Shown: positions 51,028 to 64,000 of the stretch, one piece after another
How the letters are laid out: each line of letters begins with the position of its first letter
Position numbering within the stretch: position 1 is the first letter of the stretch
Source: Nilaparvata lugens
Taxonomy: Eukaryota; Arthropoda; Insecta; Hemiptera; Delphacidae
Assembly (NCBI RefSeq): GCF_014356525.2
Contig: NC_052511.1
Span: 33,548,687-33,612,686 of the forward strand
Length of the DNA stretch: 64,000 nucleotides
Direction of reading: 5' to 3'
Translations under genes and position numbers: made by a program
Notes under the pieces: model-generated
What the model saw: only the letters and a program-made list of their open reading frames with translations
Databases searched by the model: none
Told to the model about the DNA's origin: nothing

Positions 51028-51346
51028 AGCTTCCCTATGAATAACTTGTGGTGTGGATGCTTCCAAAGCAGGTTAAAGGCTCAATGAAAAACATTTTGTC
51101 ACTCAGAGGTGCATTTAATTTATTCAAATACTATACTCATATTCTAAAACCTATATTAATGTTACTATACTTTCGATAATCTAATCATTTCATGATAGTA
51201 TTCATTTATTCTTGATCATAGTCAGTTTCTGCCTATAAATCGGAAGTATTTTTGTTATGATTCAATTTTTGTATAAGTTGTCTTATTTTGCATTAATAAG
51301 ATATTGTCAAAAGTTTGTCGATAACATTTTGTAAATAGTATAATCG

Positions 51347-51352
51347 AATAAA
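51347..51352 (+). terminator. GABP-alpha poly(A) signal candidate
   Basis: AATAAA, 320 bases after the stop codon. The interval to the convergent XLF gene holds no other credible feature. Confidence 0.45.
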
Positions 51353-52112
51353 ATTATTATAAAATTTGTTACATAGTTAATCGTATCTTTATTTTGTTTT
51401 TTTTTTCTTTTAAATCTGTGATGATCATAGGCCATGTAAAACAATCTTCGATCACATGAAAATTGGAATGGTTGATCTGACATCAATCTAACTAAATTGA
51501 TTTTTACTGAAGCTTTATCAGTGAAATATCATTGAAAATACGGTTTGTTAGTTTGCATAATTTTTATTCAATCAACGTACACAATTAAATCTCTTAAAAT
51601 ACAATTATTCAAATTTTACTATATAAATAAGCCCCAATCAATTTCAACTCAATTTAAACTAACTAAATTAATTTTCACTTGAGCTATATTACTAAAATAT
51701 CATTGAAAATGTTGCATAACTTATTCAATCAACATAGATTCAATCAAATCTTGTAAAATACACTTTTAAAATTTTAATAGATAAATAAAATAATATAATT
51801 TCAAGTAAAGTTTCTCAAGAGTATGATACAGAACAATAATAGTGCATTTGTTTGAAATGCAGATGCTTGTTCTACAATGCTTGTATCAACTTAAAATGGG
51901 AATGGTGGTTTTTTCAACTAGAACATATAAATGTTTTGACATATTTTTATTGTAGGCTTACAGGTCATTCTCGATCTTGAGTTTGTATTAAAAATACTAA
52001 GTTATACAATTGATAATTTCAAAACTCTCATTTTAAATACGGACAATACTACAAGGACACTATCACTGACACCTCATCGAAATACTTTTTGTTAGCTGCT
52101 AAAGAATAGTTT

Positions 52113-52118
52113 TTTATT
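52113..52118 (-). terminator. XLF poly(A) signal
   Basis: AATAAA on the minus strand, 56 bases after the XLF stop codon. Confidence 0.55.
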
Positions 52119-52173
52119 TGTGTTATTGATCATGATTTACTTTGGAACGGCCTGCGATGATACAAGAGTGAAA

Positions 52174-55100
52174 TCAGAACATATCTTGAATTCTTGAACG
52201 TTTTTTCTTAGTTGGAGATTTTTCCTTCTTCGCAGAAGTTGTAGAAGCTGCTTGATTCGGTATACTGAAGTAAGTTTCGTCATCATCTTCATCATTATCC
52301 TGAAAATCGGAAAGTCAATCAGAATGTGTATCCGGTTAACGGAAGAGGTTAAAAGAGACATTCGACCCGAAATATTTTATGCGATATAAAGATTAAAATT
52401 TGCGGAAATAAAGTGACTGGAGCAACTAGAAAATGTACTCATCTATTTCATTATGCATGACCAACTGCAAGTAATAATCCCTTTTTGTTCAACTATTTTT
52501 AACGACACTACAGTCTAATATTTTTGAATATTCGTTATTAAAACTAGTACTCACTGTGGAGCGCTTTCGGATTTTTAGAATCCATTTTCAACACTGAAAG
52601 TGTATAATCGGAATAGAAAATGTAATTTTAAGGTGACAATAATCAAATTACGAAAAATTCACTTTGCAAGATAAATCATACAAGTAGAATTGATTTAAAT
52701 TTTTCTTCAAGTATGATAGGTACGTAGAGCTTCCCATTCATTCCTATTCCTATTTATAATGTGTTTTTGTTATTATGTGGCATTCTACTGCATAGAAATA
52801 TTCAATTTTCTTATGATTCAATAACAATAATTGTTTTGAGTTACCTGCTCATAGACAATCCCTGCACCACGTTTACTCTTAGTTTTCTTAGGAGATTTAT
52901 TGTCCTTATCAGAATTTGATCCCTTAGTCTGCTCTTTTTCAGGAGCTTCCTTTCCTGTTTCTGTAGCAGTCCTGTGAAATCAAAATTGAATCGAAAATGA
53001 GTTTTAGAAGAGATTTAGAAGAGACTTATCTAGTCCTTGAGGTACTTTGAACGGTTATAAGTAATATTTATAAAATGAAACTCATATAATGAATACTATT
53101 CATCACTAGCTGGCCCGGCGAACTTCGTACCGCCAAATAGTTGATGCATCTCTTGACAAACTTTAGCTGGATGGCCTGTGTGGCCGGCTCACAAATCTTA
53201 TAAGGATTACATGTAAACTTTGAAGAACCGTAGGAAAGAATCCTGAAGTCGGACTATAAATTTGATAGGCCATAAACCTGGTCCTGAACATAACGAACAC
53301 AATTGAAAAAATCATCAAATTCTGTGCACACATAAAAAAGTTATTGAATGTCAAAATTTGAGGCTCGATTTTTATTTATATAGATGTAGAATTGAGGATT
53401 TAACCATGTTTCCAGAAAACCTACTGAAGTTGCAGGATTTTCAACTCTGACAATGTTTTTTTCACTTGGGAACTCACACTAAAGGCTTTGCCACCTCACA
53501 AGGAAAATGAACAAGTTGAATCCAGAATGGATTTATCACATTTCTATTGAAGCACTCACTTTCTTGAATAACTTGTTTTTGCTATATTTTATTTTTGAAC
53601 TAACCAGCATGCAGTACTAGTACTAAAGTAGGAATATATAAGCTGAATTCAGTGACCAACATCATTTAATTTTCGACTTACTCTATATTTTTTGAACACT
53701 CCTCGTACAGTTCATTGCAGTTATCGATAAAAGAAGTTGTTGGGCAAATACTTTTTCTGCGTTTTTGAACATCTTCGTTAGAAACGTTTTTCAAGAATTC
53801 CTCCTTAATGAATGGTTTTGTTTCAACGTTTTCTGTAAAAAAGTAACAACTTCAATCAGTATCAAGTAGGCTAGGTAAAACTCAAATTCATAATCTTTTT
53901 CATTTTCAAAGTATCTACTTTTTATTATGTCAGAATGTCACTGCTGTGCCGTGCTAAAAATAAAAAGTGGAATCAACAATGTTCAAGTGTTTTAATTGAA
54001 AGTTAAGTAGGTTGGCAAATAGATCATTATTCGGTACGGTACTGGATTGTTGGAAGTGTGAGGTAATTTTGGGTAGAAGTCATTGAAAGTTTGAATATAT
54101 TTTTAAAATAATTATATTTATCTTTATAAATATATCAAATCTATTTAATTTTATCTTTATATATAAATCTTAATATATTAATTTGTCTTTATCAAATATT
54201 TTTATTTGTACCTGTTGCACAAAAGCCGGTTATATTTTAATCCTGATTGGTTTTTGTGAAATTAATCACGGTTGAAATCAAACCGGCTTTTGTGCAACCG
54301 GGCCTGAGTCTTTCAAGTAAAAACGGAAATTGGTTTTGAACACTGTAATTTCCCGTTTGATTTTGAGTTCACTTGCAGTGATAAAAATACCTTTAATAAA
54401 AAATTAGATTCCTATACAATACACACTTCTTGTAATTTTCATTCCGCTCATCTTGTACTCTTCAATTTCAATATCTTTTTTGTTCAACAAACCAAATAGT
54501 TCATTTTGCTGATCCTTCAATTCTTCTACCATCCGGATTAGAGGCGAGGTCATTTGTTTAAAAAACTGGAACAGAATAAGATGAAGTCCTATAATAACAA
54601 CCCATTTTTTCTTAGATCATCTTATAAAAAAACTGTAAAAGAATTTTTGCCTTACGGTATATATATTTTTGTCACTACACAGTATACTACAATATATATA
54701 AATATATAACTACAAAAACGTTTATTAAACTTAGTGTGGTTCCTACCCATTGAACATTTTATAGAAAAATGGTAATGAAGTTTTCAACTATCGGTTAATA
54801 TTTTTAATTATTTAACATTTTAATAAAATCTTTCCCACTGTAAGAAAGCTAATATTTACCATTTCTGGAGATCCTAGTGAGAGAGAAAATTTCATCTTGA
54901 AGATAACTCCTCCCAAATAAGAGGAAATTGCAAGTTCAATTTGCCCATTGCTTTCTGTAATTGTTGTTCTTACATCAGAGCTCTCTAGTTCAACAAGCTC
55001 CTTAATTCTTTGAATTAGAATCTCAGACGATGCTTCATAAAGCGGATTCATATCCTGAAAAAATTAGGATCTTAATGTAGGCTATACTGAAATGTTAGCA

Positions 55101-55623
55101 CTGGATAACTAGAATCATTTACCATTCATTAGGTTGATAAACATGATAATTCTGGTTTTCTGGTTGGCTCCTGCAATATGCTACGCTTTTGAGAAGACCA
55201 TCATACATTTTTATAAACAGAAAATAGTTTCTAGTGGTTCAGAAGTCCGAGCACAGTATACATATGGTCAGAGCTCAGTCTAAAACTGTTGGGTTTCATC
55301 AAATAGTTTTTTATATTCATCACGCAAATAAATACGTTTCAAATATTCAGTTTATTTTAATTTATTCCTATCGACCTGGATAAAGAAGATAATTACAATA
55401 AAATTGATGGATCTTTGATATAATATATACGGTAGTATATATAAATATAAAAACCAATGTATGTGGCAACTTTACTCACCTTACATCTTTGAAGAAGTTT
55501 ATCTTCTGACAAATCTTCAATCCATATTTTTAAAAGATCGGTTATATAGATATGAAACTGGCTTCCATCTTTTGAATTCCTTAACAAGTATAATTTCTCA
55601 TCGATTATGATTTGCTTCCACAT
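52174..55623 (-). CDS. NHEJ1: XLF / NHEJ1 (Cernunnos) non-homologous end-joining factor, complete
   Basis: Six exons in transcription order: 55623-55480, 55054-54860, 54565-54427, 53832-53682, 52971-52845 and 52299-52174 (TGA). All joints keep frame and total 293 residues, close to the vertebrate length. XLF forms filaments with XRCC4 that bridge broken DNA ends for ligase IV. Visible parts: a head domain (about 1-115, WKQIIIDEKLYLLRNSKDG ... LKIWIEDLSED), a LGSPEMFFKQMTSPLIRMVE transition, and a coiled-coil stalk (LKDQQNELFGLLNKKDIEIE). A fold-back KPFIKEEFLK motif follows, then an acidic and lysine-rich tail ending KKKRSRIQDMF, which fits the XLF-type Ku-binding motif (basic stretch, terminal phenylalanine). 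ATG at 55623 is the first in frame; an upstream TTG is not needed. A MITE sits in the third intron. Confidence 0.88.
53105..53134 (-). repeat. Shared repeat terminus (inverted copy of 42911-42940)
   Basis: Thirty bases match the reverse complement of 42911-42940 with two mismatches, and the similarity continues weakly beyond. It lies in an XLF intron. The motif resembles a transposon terminus that I recall as common in insect genomes; the class is uncertain. Confidence 0.45.
54209..54304. mobile_element. Short foldback MITE (family of 10997-11135)
   Basis: GTTGCACAAAAGCCGGTT at the left and AACCGGCTTTTGTGCAACCG at the right are inverted copies, and TTTTAATCCTGATTGG pairs imperfectly with its counterpart. 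It lies in the XLF intron between exons 3 and 4. Confidence 0.7.
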
Positions 55624-55647
55624 CGTCAACTCTCAATTTTTTGAAAA

Positions 55648-55655
55648 TTTGGCGC
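55648..55655 (+). promoter_or_regulatory. E2F-like site between XLF and Abi
   Basis: TTTGGCGC, a full match to the E2F core, lies 25 bases upstream of the XLF ATG in the short divergent region. Motif match only. Confidence 0.35.
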
Positions 55656-55841
55656 TAAAAGCAACACGATCAATAGTTCAGAAATTCCCCTGTAGAGCTG
55701 ATATTAGGAAAGCAAAAGCAGACAGAAGACAAAAATTAAACAAATTGGATCCATCCGGCAGATTTGTCGGTGATATTTCACCTTATTTGTAATCAGTTTT
55801 GGATCGAATAGATTACAGAACAGAGATGTACTATTACCAAG
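55656..55841 (+). other. Probable non-coding first exon of Abi
   Basis: The stretch is divergent from XLF and ends in a strong donor (CCAAG|GTAAGC at 55841/55842). A frame without an internal ATG (about 55607-55789, ...RADIRKAKADRRQKL...) crosses it and stops before the donor. The next transcribed block, 57822 onward, starts after a good acceptor and holds the Abi ATG. The start position is arbitrary, since the transcription start cannot be seen. Confidence 0.4.
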
Positions 55842-61274
<5,433 letters not shown>

Positions 61275-61556
61275 TGAATTAAATAATATTCGTTGGTTTT
61301 TCTAGCTACAAATAAAATAATCGTTTATTGTCATAAAACATACAATATGTTGAGACAACCGTCATTATTCATTAAAAAAATTACAAAGTTGAATAACTTG
61401 ACTATCACAGTCAACATTAGGCCTACGCCCACTTCACACTACATCTCATACATTATCGTGTAACTACAGTATTTCAAAATTTCTCCTTTCTGAAGTGATT
61501 TTATTCCAACTTCTGTTCATGAGTATTTTCAACCTCTGTTCATGAATCACATAAGT

Positions 61557-62152
61557 CGGAGTTTTTGAAAATTAGGGAAGAAAATGACAAGCTGAAAAAG
61601 ACTGTTCATCTTCTTGATGACAAAATCAAAGATATGGAACAGTTTAGCAGAAAAGACAACATAGAAATTACAGGTGTTCCGTACAACCGAGGTGAAGATT
61701 TATATGGTTTGTTGGACAGAATCGCTGCCGTTATTGATGTCAACTACAACATAAACTTTATTTCAACCGTGCACCGCTTAGGCGTGACTAACGAACGTCC
61801 CAATCCACCTATAATTGTCAAGTTCATATCTAGAGACTACAAGTCTTCGTGGATAGGAGCTGCACGGGCCAATCGCAAGAAACTGACAGCTGCTTCGCTA
61901 TCCATCAACTGGCCCCCAACCTCTGTGTACGTCAACGAGCATCTTTCCCCAACCAACAAATTCATCCTGGGAAACGCGAAACGTCTCGTCCGCGAGAAAA
62001 AACTTGCAGCTGCATGGACAAGGGATTGCAGAATATACGTCAAGAAGTCTGCAGAGTCCGGAGCACCAATCACGCTGATCAAAACTATTCAGCAGATGGA
62101 GAACTTCACGACAGATGCGTCGGTCAACGTCAGCGTCGACGCCTCGGGCTGA
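61557..62152 (+). CDS. LINE ORF1-like protein with Baculo_FP-type domain (transposon-derived)
   Basis: About 195 codons are open to a TGA at 62150-62152. The N-terminus is a coiled coil (REENDKLKKTVHLLDDKIKD), followed by MEQFSRKDNIEITGVP and the conserved VYVNEHLSPTNKFILGNAKR and TRDCRIYVKK blocks. This pattern is typical of the ORF1 of CR1/jockey-like LINEs, which shares a fold with the baculovirus FP protein family (PF03258). No start codon upstream is convincing, and no ORF2 follows, so it is a 5'-truncated solo ORF1. It is in the sense orientation within an Abi intron. Confidence 0.75.
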
Positions 62153-62306
62153 GGATGAGTACAACAATTATAATTTCTATACAATTAAACTGTGACTGGA
62201 CTTTGGATTATGTTAAACTCTCACCTAGGATAAGAACTCTATTTGTTTTTTTTTCATCCTTCAAGTTATGAACTCAAATATCTAGGTTTTATTCTGATAG
62301 TCTAAT

Positions 62307-64000
<1,694 letters not shown>

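Larger units (their letters stand above)
51028..52173. other. Convergent intergenic region between GABP-alpha and XLF
   Basis: AT-rich. It contains the candidate poly(A) signals of both genes: AATAAA at 51347-51352 (+), and its minus-strand form at 52113-52118, 56 bases past the XLF stop. Two diverged copies of a ~140-bp stretch occur (about 51475-51610 and 51640-51770, sharing ATATCATTGAAAAT and TTCAATCAAC). No gene seen. Confidence 0.45.

Overview
The window is nuclear DNA of an insect. The five recognisable genes are split by many introns, the non-coding DNA is AT-rich, and transposon remnants take up much of the space. Several interspersed repeats look to me like ones common in hemipterans, especially planthoppers. 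That lineage guess is a memory-based inference, not something the sequence proves.

Layout from left to right. 1-1100: 3' part of a LINE with a (TAA)n tail. 1418-11639 (+): last ten coding exons of a VPS13A/C-type lipid-transfer protein. 12713-23939: a 5.6-kb segment present twice in direct tandem, almost identical. 14960-26787 (-): POLE4, the small histone-fold subunit of DNA polymerase epsilon. Its first exon is single and its last exon exists twice because of the duplication. Its intron holds two adjacent LINEs. 28490-31200 (-): a decayed LINE. 32204-51027 (+): GABP-alpha/Ets97D, an ETS transcription factor with OST, Pointed and ETS domains; its first exon was not found. 52174-55623 (-): a complete six-exon XLF/NHEJ1 homologue of 293 residues. 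57872-61257 (+): the first three coding exons of Abi (Abl interactor, WAVE complex), running out of the window. 61557-64000, inside the next Abi intron: a LINE ORF1-like (Baculo_FP-type) reading frame, then a tandem array of ~600-bp units separated by TA runs.

The genes are not an operon and share no pathway. VPS13 and POLE4 converge, GABP-alpha and XLF converge, and XLF and Abi are divergent with a short shared upstream region. POLE4 and XLF are genome-maintenance genes, and each has an E2F-like motif near its 5' end.

I saw no convincing new gene system. The most interesting structures are the tandem duplication with a 3-bp microhomology junction and a duplicated POLE4 exon, a 1.35-kb foldback with ~550-bp arms in an Abi intron, a second transposon with the same termini, a 65-bp hairpin in a GABP-alpha intron, two GC-AG introns in VPS13, and a conserved 3' stem-loop in two LINE copies. 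Coordinates and splice joints were worked out by eye. Reading frames were checked across every junction of the five genes.
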